64,000 bases of DNA from Cercis canadensis (GCA_003255065.1 QAOA01000992.1:73290-137289); one strand, 5' to 3'. Counted from the first letter of the stretch, positions 44,145-55,677 are shown. Translations and numbers: made by a program. The notes: generated by a model not told the origin, from the letters alone.

Positions 44145-45060
44145 ATGGAATTTGCAACTGCTACTGCAACTGCAACTGCAACATCACATACGGAGTCGAA
44201 GAGCAACTTCAATGGAGATCTCATGGCACTGGCAAACTCGGATCATCTAGGAATGCAGTTTGTCCTAACAACTTTGACAGGAAACAACTACTTATCTTGG
44301 AATAGATCGGTCAAGATTGCACTCAGAGCAAAGGTGAAGCTCGGATTCATCAATGGCAGATGTGAGATGCCTGAAAAAGATTCAGATGATTACGATCAAT
44401 GGCATAGGGTTGATTGCATGATCAGATCATGGATCCTAAACTCAATTTCTAAGGACATAGTCAAAGCATTTCTCTATGCATCTACTGCAATGGAGCTTTG
44501 TTAAGAATTGGAGGAAAGGTTTGGTGAATCAAATGGACCACATATTTACCAAATCCAAAGAGAAATAAGTACTATTTCTTAATGCAATCAGTCTATGGTG
44601 AAGTACTTCACAAAGCTGAAAAAACTCTGGGATAAATTGGTTTGTGTACAACCAATGCCGCAATGCACTTGCAAGAATTGTACTTGTGGTGTTACTAAGA
44701 AGGTATATGATCTTGCTAATTCCAGCAAGCTGCTGCAATTTTTAATGGGACTCAGTGATGATTATGATCATGTCTGGAACCAAATCTTGGTAATGGACCC
44801 CTTGCCTTCAGTCAATAAGGCATATTCTATGATCTTACGAATTGAGAAACAGAGAGAAGTTCATCTTAACTTGGTTGGAAAAGTTGAGAATTCAACAATG
44901 TTTGTGAAAGCACCTATGGGAAAAGGATCTGGTGGAGGCTGAGCAAACTCAGGAAATCATAAGAAGGCAAGCTACAATGACAAGAGGAATGAAAAATGCA
45001 CTCACTGTAATACTGGAGGTCATATTAAGGATACCTGTTTCAAGTTACATGGCTATCCGT
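44145..45060 (+). pseudogene. gag of copia element E
   Basis: Starts at the ATG at 44145. It contains the plant copia gag N-terminal domain (SDHLGMQFVLTTLTGNNYLSW, then SVKIALRAK and LGFINGRCEMP), a central gag region (YDHVWNQILVMDPLPSVNKAYSMI, split here by motif) and a zinc knuckle CTHCNTGGHIKDTC (44997-45038). Stops in the same frame occur at 44502, near 44580, at 44940 and at 45061. No frameshift is needed from here to the RT. Confidence 0.85.
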
Positions 45061-47756
45061 AATGGTACAAAGAACTTAAAGATCAACGAAATCAAATTTC
45101 TGGTGAAAAGCATGTGGTCAACTTTGCTAATAATCCTCTAGATGTTAACATGGATCATGCTATTGGGAAAACCAATTATCACAGAACTACTCTGACAGAA
45201 ATCATTGAACAGGAGCTATCAAAATTGCTCAAAGGACAAGGAGGGTTTGACGGGAATCATATTAACTTTGCACACCTTGAAGATTTTGCAGGTAACACTC
45301 CTCATCCACTTTTTCATTCTGCTTCACAATCAATAGATAGTATAGAACCTGGTACATGGATAGTAGAAATAGGCGCATCAAATCACATTTGTGTTAACCT
45401 CAAGTTGATTGATCATCCAAAACTAGTAACACACCTAACCTCATTTTTCTTACCAAATGGCTCAGTCAAACTGGTTCATCAAGTAGGAAATGTTCAACTT
45501 AGTCCCACTCTCACACTCATAGATGCTCTCTACATCCCTAGCTTCAAATTTAACCTTCTCTCAGTGAGAAAATTTGCCAAAACAGCTCAAATACAATTCA
45601 TTTTTCTTCTTGATAAATGCCTTTTGTAGGACCAACAAACTGAAGCTATTCTAGCAGTTGGTAAAGTGCTTGGGCATCTATTCATTTTAGACAAAACATC
45701 TTTTCATTATCATACTTCTTCAAATTCTTGTACTAATCAATCTGCTCTAGTCAAATCTCCTTGTAATTCTGTTTGTAATTCAATTCACATTCCCTGCACT
45801 GCTACAATTGTTTCAAATAATATTCCTGGCATGTTATGGCACAATAGACTTGGCCATCCTTCTTTAAAGGCTTTACAACACATACCTTTCCTAAAAAATG
45901 TTGATCCCACACTATTTTCACCTTGTGACATTTGTCATAAATCTAAACAACATCGTCTTTCTTTTCCCCTTAGCAATACTCGCTCAAATTCCATTTTTGA
46001 TCTCTTGCATATAGATCTGTGGGGACCTTATAGCAGGGCTTCCATAACAGGAGCACATTATATGCTCATTGTGGTGGATGATCATAGCATGGCCACTTGG
46101 GTTTTCCTGCTTAGGCATAAGCATCAAACACTGCAAACACTGAAATTTTTCTTCAATATGATTAAAACCCAGTTTGCCAAATCAATTAAATGCATTAGGA
46201 TAGACAATGGATCATAATTTACCAATGCTGCATGTCAGTCTTTTTTGTCTGAAATGGGCATTATACATCACAAAAGTTGTGTATATACTCCCTAACAAAA
46301 TAGGATTGTTGAAAGGAAGCATAAACATATCCTGCAAATTGCTAGAGCACTCATGTTTCAGGCACATTTGCCTATCAAGTTTTGGGGTCATTCTTTACTC
46401 ATGGCTGCATACATCATTAACAGATTACATACTGGTATTCTGAATTGGCAAACTCCTTATGAACTTTTACACAATAAAAAACTTGACTATAGTCTTCTTA
46501 AGTGTTTTGGTTGTTTATGCTATGCCGCCAACACTCACCCTCACAAAAACAAATTTGACACCCGAGTATATAAATGTATTTTTTTTGGCTTTGTCACTGG
46601 ACAAAAGGCATATAGGGTTTATGACTTGCATACACATCAAATTTATACTAGCATAGATGTTGTGTTTCATGATAGCAATTTTCCCTTTGACCAAATTCCT
46701 CCTGGTAGCAATACTGTTTCTCTACCTCTTCCTTTTCTTGATTCTCCTATCCTTATCAATACTCCTGAGACACACACTTCCCCATCAACAACTTTACCTA
46801 TTGTGTCTTCTGCACCTGATTCTAGCCCCATTGACCTTTCATCTGATTCAGTTATCCAGTCATCTTCTCCACCTCTCTCACCTGAACAACATCATCTTCC
46901 CTTCTCTCTTGCTATTCCTATTCCTCTTTTACGTCAAAGCACTAGACCAAAATCTAAACCTACATGGCTTTATGATTTTGTCTCCAGTGTATTCCTTCCT
47001 TTAGATTTACTTATTGTTCTTCTTGCTGCACCTACACCTATTACTTCAGGTTCTTCACCTTATACACCAAACACCTTCCCTTATCACCAGTCACCACATT
47101 TCACATGTAGTTACATGTGTTTTCTTGCAAATGTATCTTCTATTCTAGAACCTTATTCATACCATCATGCAAGCAGAAATGATAAATGGGTTGAGACCAT
47201 GAACAAAGAGTTGCAGGCCCTTGAATCTAACCATACTTAGGACTTAGTTCCTTTGCCTAAAGGAAATAAGGCCATTGGGTCCAAATGAGTTTACAAAGTG
47301 AAGTATTTGCCTGATGGCACCCTTGATAGTTATAAGGCCAGATTACTAGCCAAAGGATATCACCAGATTGAAGGGGTTCATTATAAGGACAACTTCTCTC
47401 CGGTTGCCAAGCTTGTCATAGTGAGGATGTTCTTGGCTATTGCTACTGCTAAAAATTGGCCTCTTCATCAACTGGATATTAACAATGCTTTTCTCCATGG
47501 CTACCTTAATGAAGAGGTTTACATGCTTCCACCTCAGGGGTTTCACAAAGCTCAGTCACATGAAGTATGCTTGTTAAGGCATTCTCTTTATGGCTTAAAG
47601 CAAGCCTCTCGTCAGTGGAATGCTGAGTTCTGTGCTAAACTTCAGGATTTTGGTTTCCAGCAGAGTGGTTATGACCACTATTTGTTCACCATGCACACCT
47701 CTCATTCTTTCTTGGCCTTATTGGTGTATGTTGATGATGTTTTGATCACAGGCACT
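45061..47756 (+). pseudogene. Protease-integrase-RT of copia element E (stops; truncated by Athila)
   Basis: The protease region has WIVEIGASNHI where D-S-G-A is usual, so the catalytic Asp appears to be lost. Integrase: WHNRLGHPS and CDICHKSKQ, then HIDLWGP, IRIDNGS and IVERKH as the D, D, E positions. RT: WVETMNKELQAL, GTLDSYKARLLAKGYHQ, FSPVAKLVIVR, QLDINNAFLHG, HSLYGLKQASRQWN and YVDD (47727-47738). Stops at 45627, 46214, 46294, 47237 and 47286 all lie in the common frame. At least three sit where relatives have Gln or Trp. Confidence 0.88.
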
Positions 47757-49328
47757 TGATACTTGTCTTTTAGAACTATACAATCCATGCTTTAATACTG
47801 AATTTTTACCTGCATTGCAAGCAAATTCTCTATAAACATGGTGTTTAATCCATAAATTGGCTTTGACAGGTACCAAGATGGGTAATTTGGAAATGAGAAG
47901 AATTTGGCAGCAATTCATGGAGAAAATGGCAATGAAAGCAGCCATCTACCAAGTTTTCTGCTAGACACGGGCAGTAACACGGCCGTGTGTACCCCGTGTC
48001 TACCATCCAGAGGCTACTGCTCAAGCTCAAGGACAAACACGGCCTCAGACAGGAACAGACACGGCCGTGTCCAAGACCGTGTTGATCAAGCAGAATGTCC
48101 AAGAGAACAAAGGCCCAGTCTAAGGGCAAACACGGTCAAGGAAAGAGAAGAACACGGCCGTGTGAGGGGCCGTGTTGAACAGGCAGAGGCTACAAAGTCA
48201 AGACACGCCCAGGCCAAAGAAGAGCACGGGCCATGTCTAAGAGACACGGCCGTGATCAGAAAGGAACACGGCCGTGTCAGAGCCCGTGTTCGATGACCAG
48301 AAATGCAACTTAAGTGACACGCCCAGGACCAGAAAAGGAACACGGCCGTGTCAGGGCCGTGTTCGAGCTATTTTTGACCAAATGACCTAATCCTGCACAA
48401 GTATAAAAAGGGAAATCTGATGCATGGCAAAGGGAGGCCGTACTTGGGAAGAAAAGAGCAGAAGAACTAGAGAGCAAGGGGGAGCAATTGGGACTGGATC
48501 GTCATAGAGTTTCTTCTTCTTCTCTTCTTTTCATCTCATGTTGAATACTTATTTGTTTTTATTGAATTCAAGTATGAGTAGCTAAATTCTTATTGTTAGG
48601 GGTTTGATGTAATTCATTTGTAATGAAGTTTCAAGATTGAATAAACTTGTTTTAGTACAACTTCTTTTGTTGAATAGAATTTACTGTTCTTAATGCCTTT
48701 AAATGCTTAGCTACCATTTGAATGGTTAAGAGATTCATTTCAACACTAGGAATAGTAAGATCCGGATGTGCTCTGTAAATTCTGTCCTAAATTGGATTAA
48801 TCTAGGGATAGATAACTTCGTTTAGGTGGTATTAGATTAATTTCCTAGAACCAAATCCCCTAAATCAATTGGTTGTATCAAGGAATTGGACAAGTAATTA
48901 GTATAGGGAGGATTGTATCACCAAGGAATTGGGTTCAATCACTTTAAGGAAATGAACCAACAACAAAGGAATTGTAACTGAAATAAGTAGTCCAGTATTG
49001 ATTCTGAGATTACCTTGTCTATGAGGAAATCGAATTGCAAGTGAATGAAATCAACCCCTAACCTTTCTCATTCTTATTACAAATCTCACCTTTAGATTGT
49101 CTCTTAAAGATTGTTATGATATTGTTGGAATTTTGTTACTTAGTGTCATTTAGTTAATTGCAGCAGCTCATTCCAGGGCTGCCTTCAATCCAAATCATTT
49201 ATCCTTCCGAATAGAATCTTTATTGGTGAAATTGGTAATTGTTAGCCTTAATCCTCGTGGGAACGATACTCTACTCACTACTATATTACTTGTGTGACCC
49301 GGTATACTTGCCGGAAAAAGTCCCATCA
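47757..49328 (+). repeat. 5' LTR of the Athila element
   Basis: 1572 bp from TGATACTTG to CCCATCA (TGAT/ATCA ends). The left boundary is where the copia RT frame is interrupted, and the right boundary is 6 nt before the PBS. U3 contains a dense ACACGGCCGTGT array, followed by a TATA box at 48402. Confidence 0.85.
47964..48409 (+). promoter_or_regulatory. Athila U3: ACACGGCCGTGT palindrome array and TATA box
   Basis: Five perfect 12-bp palindromes ACACGGCCGTGT start at 47977, 48059, 48152, 48266 and 48340. Many half or variant units (GACACGCCC, GGGCCGTGTT, GAGCACGGGCC) lie between 47964 and 48364. The array ends 38 bp before a TATA box (TATAAAAA, 48402-48409). It is strongly CpG- and CHG-rich compared with its surroundings. 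Confidence 0.75.
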
Positions 49329-49334
49329 AGTTTT

Positions 49335-49352
49335 TGGCGCCGTTGCCGGGGA
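49335..49352 (+). other. Primer-binding site, tRNA-Asp (Athila element)
   Basis: TGGCGCCGTTGCCGGGGA lies 6 nt after the LTR and is a perfect complement of the 3' end of plant tRNA-Asp(GUC) including CCA. Confidence 0.92.
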
Positions 49353-49495
49353 TTAACGGTATATTAGCAATATTAATAGTAACCAACTAGGTCCTAATTT
49401 GGATTTTGAAATTCTTGTTAGTAAATTTAGTTCAAATAGTTTATCTGTTGTTAATTTGTTTCTCTCAATTGCTTATCCTACTTTAATCTTGGTGT

Positions 49496-49705
49496 ATGCG
49501 AGGTACTCTCGATTCCAGCTCATTAGCTTTTGATCCTGAGATTGAGAGAACAACTAGAAGACTTCGCAAGCAGACTAGAGGAGCAAGACAAGCACATCAG
49601 ACAGTTATGACAGAACAAAACCAGAATCCTCCACTGCACAATAATGGCAATGGAGTATCAGACAGTTATGGCAGAACAAAACCAGAATCCTCCACTGCAC
49701 AATGA
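49496..49705 (+). CDS. N-terminal piece of Athila gag, frameshifted by a 61-bp tandem duplication
   Basis: The frame begins MRGTLDSSSLAFDPEIER, typical of Athila-type gag starts (compare the SEIEKTC motif in element B), so 49496 is probably the natural start. A 61-bp tandem duplication (units starting at 49598 and 49659, two mismatches) shifts the frame, so this ORF ends at 49705 while the main gag frame opens at 49644. Whether the duplication is real or an assembly error decides if gag is intact. Confidence 0.7.
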   Translation: MRGTLDSSSLAFDPEIERTTRRLRKQTRGARQAHQTVMTEQNQNPPLHNNGNGVSDSYGRTKPESSTAQ

Positions 49706-52193
49706 TGGCAATGGAGTTGGACAAAACCCTCCACCGCGAACACTCATGGAATATTCTATCCCAACAGCCGCAGGGTGTGGAGCGAGTATAACAGGACCAC
49801 CAGTTCAGGCCAATCATTTTGAACTTAAACCAGCTCTTCTTCAGTTAGTACAGCACAATCAGTTCAGTGGAAGTGTGCTAGAAGATCCAAATGGGCACAT
49901 AGCCAACTTCCTGCAGATTTGTGACACAGTGAAGTTGAACGGGGTGAGTGATGATGCAATTCGACTCAGGCTTTTCCCTTTCTCTGTGAGAGATAAGGCC
50001 AGAAGCTGGTTGGATTCTCAACCAAGGGGCAGCATCACCACTTGGTCAGATTTGGTGAACAAGTTTCTAGCTCGATATTTCCCTCCTTCCAAATCAGCAA
50101 GGTTGAGGACAGAAATTACTTCATTTCGCCAACAAGATGGAGAATCATTGAGTGAAGCTTGGGAGCGGTACAATGATATATTGAGGAGATGCCCACATCA
50201 CTCGTTCGAATTTTGGATCCAGGTCCAGAGTTTTTACAACGGTATGCTTCCTCACACAAAAGCGAATGTGGATGCTGCAGCAGGAGGAGCTGTAAATTAT
50301 AAAACTCCGGAGCAAGCCTGGGATTTGTTTGAGAAGATGGCTTGTAATGACTACCAGAGTCAAGGAGAGAGATCCATAGTCAAGAGAGGCGTCATGGAAG
50401 TCGGGACACTAGATGCACTGTTAGCCCAGAACAAGCTATTGACACAACAGGTGGCTGAGCTGTCCAAGAAGTTTGAGACTGTCAACGTGAATGCAGTCAA
50501 TTTCTCTCCACCAGTTTGTGACTTTTGTGCAGGGAGTCATGCAAATGGAGAGTGTCCGGGCAACATGTTTGGACCTCCAGTGTCTCAAGAGCAAGGGAAT
50601 TACATGGGAAATCCTTCCAGACCTCAGAATAATCCTTATGCTCCTACATACAATCCGGGGTGGAGGAATCACCCAAATTTCTCATGGGGTAATCAAGGAA
50701 ATCAAGGGGGTTCCCACAGACCCAACTACTCATATCAGTCCCCACAGCAGACAACTCAAGGTCATGCTTCACAACCTCAAACCAATGAGAAGAGTCCTTC
50801 TTTAGAGAGTGCACTAGAGAAATTGACCACTCAAACCTCAGCTTTCATTCAGAAAACTGCAACATTTATGGAGGAAACCAGGAGCGGGTTCAGAAATCAA
50901 GATGCATCAATTCGGAAGTTGGAAACTCAAGTGGGGCAGATAGCGAGACAGTTGGCAGACAGACCTCAAGGATCCTTGCCCAGTGATACTATTCCGAATC
51001 CTAAGGAGCATATCAAGGCCATAACTACAAGAAGCGGAAAAGTGCTAGAACCCAGTCCAAGACAAGAAACACCAGAAGAGGAAGATGATACGGTAAATAG
51101 GACAAATGGGGACACAGTATCTAGCCGCCCCACTGAGGCAGAAAGTGAAGAAGAGGGGGAGAAATTGACCAGACCTTGTGCTACAATACCTCCAGTCAAG
51201 GTGCCTTTTCCTCAAAGGCTCAAGAAACACCAGGATGAAAAGCAATTCAGCAAGTTCTTAGAGGTTTTCAAGAAATTACAGATAAATATACCTTTTGCTG
51301 AAGCACTGGAACAAATGCCATCCTATGTGAAATTTATGAAGGATCTTCTGACCAAGAAAAGAAGAATCGGAGATGATGAGACAGTCATGTTGACAGAGGA
51401 GTGCAGCGCTATTCTACAGAGAAAATTGCCTCCAAAGCTCAAAGATCCAGGAAGTTTCTCTATTCCATGCACCATTGGAGACATCACTTTTGGGAAGGCA
51501 TTATGTGATCTGGGAGCGAGTGTGAGCCTGATGCCTCTATCTATCTTCAAGAGGTTGGGAATTGGTCAAGCAAAACCCACCATGATTACACTGCAGCTTG
51601 CCGACCGGTCTGTCAAACATCCCTACGGTTTAGTAGAGGATGTCTTGGTTAAGGTTGACAAGTTCATCTTTCCAGTGGATTTTGTTGTCCTAGACATGGA
51701 GGAGGATGGAGAGATTCCGCTGATCTTGGGACGGCCATCTCTAGCCACTGGGAGAGCATTGATAGATGTGGCTGATGGGACCCTAACTCTGAAAGTTCAA
51801 GACGAGAAGGTGATCTTCAATGTGTTTAGTGCGATGCAACATCCTATGGAGAAAGAGGAATGCTTTCGCCTGGATATTCTGGACTCCATCATTGCTAGCA
51901 CGTTCAGGGAAAATCTAACCTCTTGTCCTCTTGAAAGAGTTTTGGTGGATGCAGTGACCGTAATAGATTTAGCAGGAGATCCAGCATGCGCAGAACATGT
52001 AGCATTATTGGATGCTCTACCAGCATATTCCACATCTGCACCACCTAAGCTAGAAGAATTGAATAGGGAGGTGAATCAAGAGCAATCTCCAAAAGTTGAG
52101 CTCAAGCCACTGCCGATGACCTTGAAGTATGCCTTCCTTGGTGAGAATAATTCCTCTCCCATTATCATTAATTCTGGCTTGACTAAGCTATAG
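49644..52193 (+). CDS. Athila gag-aspartic protease
   Basis: 849 codons. Gag forms the virus-like particle and the protease processes the polyprotein. The Retrotrans_gag domain is at about residues 80-235 (RLFPFSVRDKARSWLDS, WERYNDILRRCP). A zinc knuckle CDFCAGSHANGEC (CX2CX3HX4C) is near residues 290-302. A Gln/Asn/Pro-rich linker is followed by VGQIARQLADRP and ITTRSGK. The protease active site is D622-L-G-A-S, followed by ILGRPSLATGRALIDV. The ORF ends in a single TAG (52191-52193) in frame with the downstream pol ORF. The listed start is internal, because the likely original start is at 49496 in another frame. Confidence 0.92.
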   Translation: MAMEYQTVMAEQNQNPPLHNDGNGVGQNPPPRTLMEYSIPTAAGCGASITGPPVQANHFELKPALLQLVQHNQFSGSVLEDPNGHIANFLQICDTVKLNGVSDDAIRLRLFPFSVRDKARSWLDSQPRGSITTWSDLVNKFLARYFPPSKSARLRTEITSFRQQDGESLSEAWERYNDILRRCPHHSFEFWIQVQSFYNGMLPHTKANVDAAAGGAVNYKTPEQAWDLFEKMACNDYQSQGERSIVKRGVMEVGTLDALLAQNKLLTQQVAELSKKFETVNVNAVNFSPPVCDFCAGSHANGECPGNMFGPPVSQEQGNYMGNPSRPQNNPYAPTYNPGWRNHPNFSWGNQGNQGGSHRPNYSYQSPQQTTQGHASQPQTNEKSPSLESALEKLTTQTSAFIQKTATFMEETRSGFRNQDASIRKLETQVGQIARQLADRPQGSLPSDTIPNPKEHIKAITTRSGKVLEPSPRQETPEEEDDTVNRTNGDTVSSRPTEAESEEEGEKLTRPCATIPPVKVPFPQRLKKHQDEKQFSKFLEVFKKLQINIPFAEALEQMPSYVKFMKDLLTKKRRIGDDETVMLTEECSAILQRKLPPKLKDPGSFSIPCTIGDITFGKALCDLGASVSLMPLSIFKRLGIGQAKPTMITLQLADRSVKHPYGLVEDVLVKVDKFIFPVDFVVLDMEEDGEIPLILGRPSLATGRALIDVADGTLTLKVQDEKVIFNVFSAMQHPMEKEECFRLDILDSIIASTFRENLTSCPLERVLVDAVTVIDLAGDPACAEHVALLDALPAYSTSAPPKLEELNREVNQEQSPKVELKPLPMTLKYAFLGENNSSPIIINSGLTKL

Positions 52194-52214
52194 GAGGAGA
52201 AGCTGTTACGGGTA

Positions 52215-54995
52215 TTGAGGAGGTACAAGAGCGCCATTGGATGGTCAATTGCTGATTTAAAAGGCATCAGTCCATCCTTTTGTATGCACAAGATCCTCAT
52301 GGAAGAAAACCACAAAGCTGTTGTACAACCCCAAAGGAGACTAAATCCGATCATGAAGGAGGTAGTGCGAAAGGAAGTGGTAAAACTCCTAGATGCTGGA
52401 GTTATTTACCCTATCTCGGACAGCTCATGGGTCAGCCCAGTTCAGGTAGTGCCCAAGAAAGGAGGAACAACAGTGGTGATGAATGAAAAGAATGAACTCA
52501 TTCCCACTAGGACAGTAACTGGATGGCGCGTATGCATCGACTATAGAAAGCTGAATGATGCCACGAGGAAGGACCATTTCCCTCTTCCTTTTATAGATCA
52601 GATGCTGGAGCGCCTAGCCGGTCATGAGCACTACTGTTTTCTGGACGGATATTCGGGCTACAACCAAATTGCCATAGCTCCGGAGGATCAGGAAAAGACC
52701 GTCTTCACTTGCCCCTATGGAGTGTATGCTTATCGGAGGATGCCATTCGGATTGTGCAATGCCCCGGCCACTTTTCAAAGGTGTATGCTTTCCATATTCT
52801 CTGATATGAATGAAAAATTTATAGAAATATTTATGGATGACTTTTCTGTTTTTGGCTCTTCGTATGATAATTGCTTGCATAATCTGTCATTAGTATTAAA
52901 AAGATGCCAAGAAACCAATTTGGTTTTAAATTGGGAAAAATGCCATTTTATGGTCAGAGAGGGGATTGTTTTAGGGCATAAAATTTCTGCCAAGGGGATA
53001 GAGGTTGACAGGGCTAAGGTAGAGGTAATTGAAAAATTGCCCCCTCCTACTACTGTCAAAGGGGTGCGTAGTTTTTTGGGACACGCAGGCTTTTATAGAA
53101 GGTTTATTCAGGACTTTTCTAAAATTGCTAAACCCCTATGTAACCTGCTTGTGAAAGATGAAACTTTTGATTTCAATAAGGAATGCCTGTTAGCTTTTAA
53201 TACATTGAAACAAAAGTTGATTACTGCACCTGTGGTGATCCCACCTGATTGGGATTTACCTTTTGAACTTATGTGTGATGCTAGTGACATAGCTGTAGGT
53301 GCTGTCTTGGGGCAGAGAAAAAACAAATTATTGCATGCTATTTACTATGCAAGTCATGTGTTAGATTCTGCTCAACTTAACTATGCCACTACTGAAAAAG
53401 AGTTGTTAGCCATTGTTTTTGCATTTGATAAATTCCGCTCTTATTTAGTAGGTGCCAAGGTTATTGTATATACTGATCATGCAGCTCTTAGATATCTCTT
53501 TGCTAAACAGGATTCCAAGCCTAGGCTCATCCGCTGGATCTTGCTGTTGCAAGAATTCGATCTGGAGATAAAGGACAAGAAAGGAATGGATAATGTGGTG
53601 GCTGATCACCTGTCTCGGATTGAGCAACAAGAGAAGAACCAAGCTACACCTCTTCCCATCAATGAGGAGTTCCCTGATGAACAACTCTTGGCAGTGCACA
53701 GTTTGCCATGGTATGCGGATTTTGCAAACTTTAAAGCTGCTAAGGTTCTACCTGTAGATCTAAACTCTCAACAATTGAAGAGATTCCTTCATGAGGCTAA
53801 GTTCTATGTCTGGGACGAGCCTTATTTGCTGCGAAAATGTGTTGACGGCCTCTTGAGGAGATGTGTCTCACAAGAAGAGGTGAAGGATATTTTGTGGCAT
53901 TGCCATGCTTCAAACTACGGTGGCCATTTCAGTGGAGATCGGACAGCTGCCAAGGTTCTCCAATCAGGGTTCTACTGGCCAACAATCTTCAAAGACGCCT
54001 ATGACTATGTGAAGACGTGTGACCGCTGCCAAAGGACCGGCAACATCTCAAAAAGGCATGAAATGCCTCTGAATTCAGTACTCGAAGTTGAATTGTTTGA
54101 TGTTTGGGGAATAGACTTTATGGGTCCTTTCCCATCATCATACTCCAATGAGTATATTCTGGTCGCAGTTGATTACGTGTCTAAATGGGTTGAAGCAACT
54201 GCCACAAGAACCGATGATGCTCAGGTAGTTATGAGTTTTCTCAAGAAGAATATTTTTTCAAGATTTGGAGTTCCAAGAGCTTTGATCAGTGATGAGGGCA
54301 CTCACTTCTGTAATAAGCGAATGGACGCTTTGTTGAGCAAGTATGGAGTGAGACACCGCATAGCAACTCCATATCATCCACAAACCAGTGGTCAAGTGGA
54401 AGTGTCAAACAGAGAGTTGAAGAGAATTCTTGAGAAGACTGTCAACGCCTCTAGAAAGGATTGGGCCCTGAAACTCGATGATGCTCTTTGGGCGTACCGT
54501 ACTGCATTGAAGACACCTCTTGGCATGTCTCCGTATCAGTTAGTGTATGGCAAGGCTTGTCATTTGCCTGTCGAACTGGAGCACAAAGCATGGTGGGCCA
54601 CGAAGATCCTAAATTTTGACCTGGCGAAAGCAGGGGAAAAAAGGGTACTTCAACTTCACGAACTGGATGAATTCAGATATAAGGCTTATGAGAGTTCCAA
54701 GCTTTACAAAGAGAAGACAAAGAGATGGCATGATAAAAAAATCATCCAAAGGATTTTTGAACCAGGGCAACAAGTCTTGCTGTACAATTCAAGACTGAGA
54801 CTCTTCCCGGGAAAGCTGAAATCAAGGTGGTCAGGACCATTTATGGTCAAGACAGTATATCCCTATGGAGCGATTGAGGTAGCTGACACAGAAACAGGAA
54901 GGAGTTTCAAGGTTAATGGGCAACGACTTAAGCATTACTGGGGAGATGGGGTTAAACACCACATTTCTTCAATGGCCCTCACTGCATCAGCATAA
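52215..54995 (+). CDS. Athila reverse transcriptase-RNase H-integrase
   Basis: 926 codons, uninterrupted. RT has [50 protein letters not shown] and the catalytic FMDD (residues 206-209). RNase H has the MCDASD, TEKEL and YTDHAAL motifs. Integrase has the zinc motif [10 protein letters not shown]...CDRCQRTG, then catalytic D634 (GIDFMGP), D693 (ISDEGTH) and E729 (GQVEVSN), giving D58D35E, followed by the basic C-terminal part (SRWSGPFMV). It makes and integrates the element's cDNA. It lies in the same frame as gag-pro after one TAG codon, and the annotated Met is only the first after that stop. All catalytic residues are present. Confidence 0.95.
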   Translation: MRRYKSAIGWSIADLKGISPSFCMHKILMEENHKAVVQPQRRLNPIMKEVVRKEVVKLLDAGVIYPISDSSWVSPVQVVPKKGGTTVVMNEKNELIPTRTVTGWRVCIDYRKLNDATRKDHFPLPFIDQMLERLAGHEHYCFLDGYSGYNQIAIAPEDQEKTVFTCPYGVYAYRRMPFGLCNAPATFQRCMLSIFSDMNEKFIEIFMDDFSVFGSSYDNCLHNLSLVLKRCQETNLVLNWEKCHFMVREGIVLGHKISAKGIEVDRAKVEVIEKLPPPTTVKGVRSFLGHAGFYRRFIQDFSKIAKPLCNLLVKDETFDFNKECLLAFNTLKQKLITAPVVIPPDWDLPFELMCDASDIAVGAVLGQRKNKLLHAIYYASHVLDSAQLNYATTEKELLAIVFAFDKFRSYLVGAKVIVYTDHAALRYLFAKQDSKPRLIRWILLLQEFDLEIKDKKGMDNVVADHLSRIEQQEKNQATPLPINEEFPDEQLLAVHSLPWYADFANFKAAKVLPVDLNSQQLKRFLHEAKFYVWDEPYLLRKCVDGLLRRCVSQEEVKDILWHCHASNYGGHFSGDRTAAKVLQSGFYWPTIFKDAYDYVKTCDRCQRTGNISKRHEMPLNSVLEVELFDVWGIDFMGPFPSSYSNEYILVAVDYVSKWVEATATRTDDAQVVMSFLKKNIFSRFGVPRALISDEGTHFCNKRMDALLSKYGVRHRIATPYHPQTSGQVEVSNRELKRILEKTVNASRKDWALKLDDALWAYRTALKTPLGMSPYQLVYGKACHLPVELEHKAWWATKILNFDLAKAGEKRVLQLHELDEFRYKAYESSKLYKEKTKRWHDKKIIQRIFEPGQQVLLYNSRLRLFPGKLKSRWSGPFMVKTVYPYGAIEVADTETGRSFKVNGQRLKHYWGDGVKHHISSMALTASA

Positions 54996-55169
54996 TCTCC
55001 GAGATAGTCCGGCTGAGGACTTTAAAATTAAGCGCTTCTTGGGAGGCAACCCAAGTCTTTACCCCTTTCTCCTTATTTACTTTTAGTTGTTTTCATTCTG
55101 TTTTTGCTTTACATCTTCATTTTTGTCATTTTTGTTCATTAAATTTTGTTTTTAGTATCTCAGGAGGGA

Positions 55170-55677
55170 ACACGGTCTGTAACACGCCCGTGTCATGAGA
55201 GAGAGCTCAGAGATACAACACGGCCTGGAACACGCCCGTGTCCATGCCCGTGTTCGAGGTCCAGAGAGCTCAGAAGAGAGACACGGGCACACACATGGTC
55301 GTGGCAGTGAACGTGTAACACTCACAGAAATCCAACAGGCAGACACGGTCTGGAACACGCCCGTGTTCACCCCCGTGTCACTTACCCAGAATGAATCGTC
55401 CCTAGACATGCCAGGTGTTGTCTCAGGTAAGTTTATAATTCTGCCAGATCACGAACACGGTCACAAACACGGCCGTGTTGTGACCGTGTCACTTAATTCA
55501 CATATTCTAACTTTGGACACGGTCTGAGACACGGGGCGGTCACGCCCGTGTCACTTAAAAAACACCCCCGTGTCACTTAAACACCCCGCGTGTTTATCCC
55601 GTACCCCTACTTTACAGTACGACACGCCCACAGAACACGGCCGTGTTGTGGGCGTGTCACTCAGAAACTTTAAAAGG
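55170..55677 (+). promoter_or_regulatory. Candidate internal promoter of the Athila ORF3: second ACACGG/CCGTGT array plus TATA-like box
   Basis: From 55170 to 55658 units such as ACACGCCCGTGT, GACACGG and CCGTGTCACTTA are densely repeated. ACACGGCCGTGT is perfect at 55467 and 55635. The array ends about 10 bp before CTTTAAAAGG (55668-55677) and a CT-rich leader. The arrangement matches the U3 promoter of the same element. An intron donor follows at 55896 and the ORF3 ATG comes after the acceptor. Promoter activity is inferred. Confidence 0.5.

Larger units (their letters stand above)
43709..47756 (+). mobile_element. Ty1/copia element E, 3' end severed by the Athila insertion
   Basis: LTR, tRNA-iMet-type PBS, gag, protease, integrase and the first part of RT lie in one continuous frame broken only by stop codons. 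The similarity stops 18 bp after YVDD, exactly where the Athila LTR begins (47757). The remaining RT, RNase H and 3' LTR should lie beyond the 3' end of the Athila element, outside the window. Confidence 0.85.

Noticed and set aside
47964-48364. Possible CRISPR-like array (short repeats with spacers)
   Set aside because: Plant nuclear retroelement context; repeats are 12-bp palindromes at irregular spacing inside an LTR.
55195-55527. Repetitive ORFs with HGRV/HARV-like peptides (also 47904-48296 and 58008-58355)
   Set aside because: These are translations of the ACACGG/CCGTGT DNA array in several frames on both strands. The signal is at DNA level and no frame is favoured.
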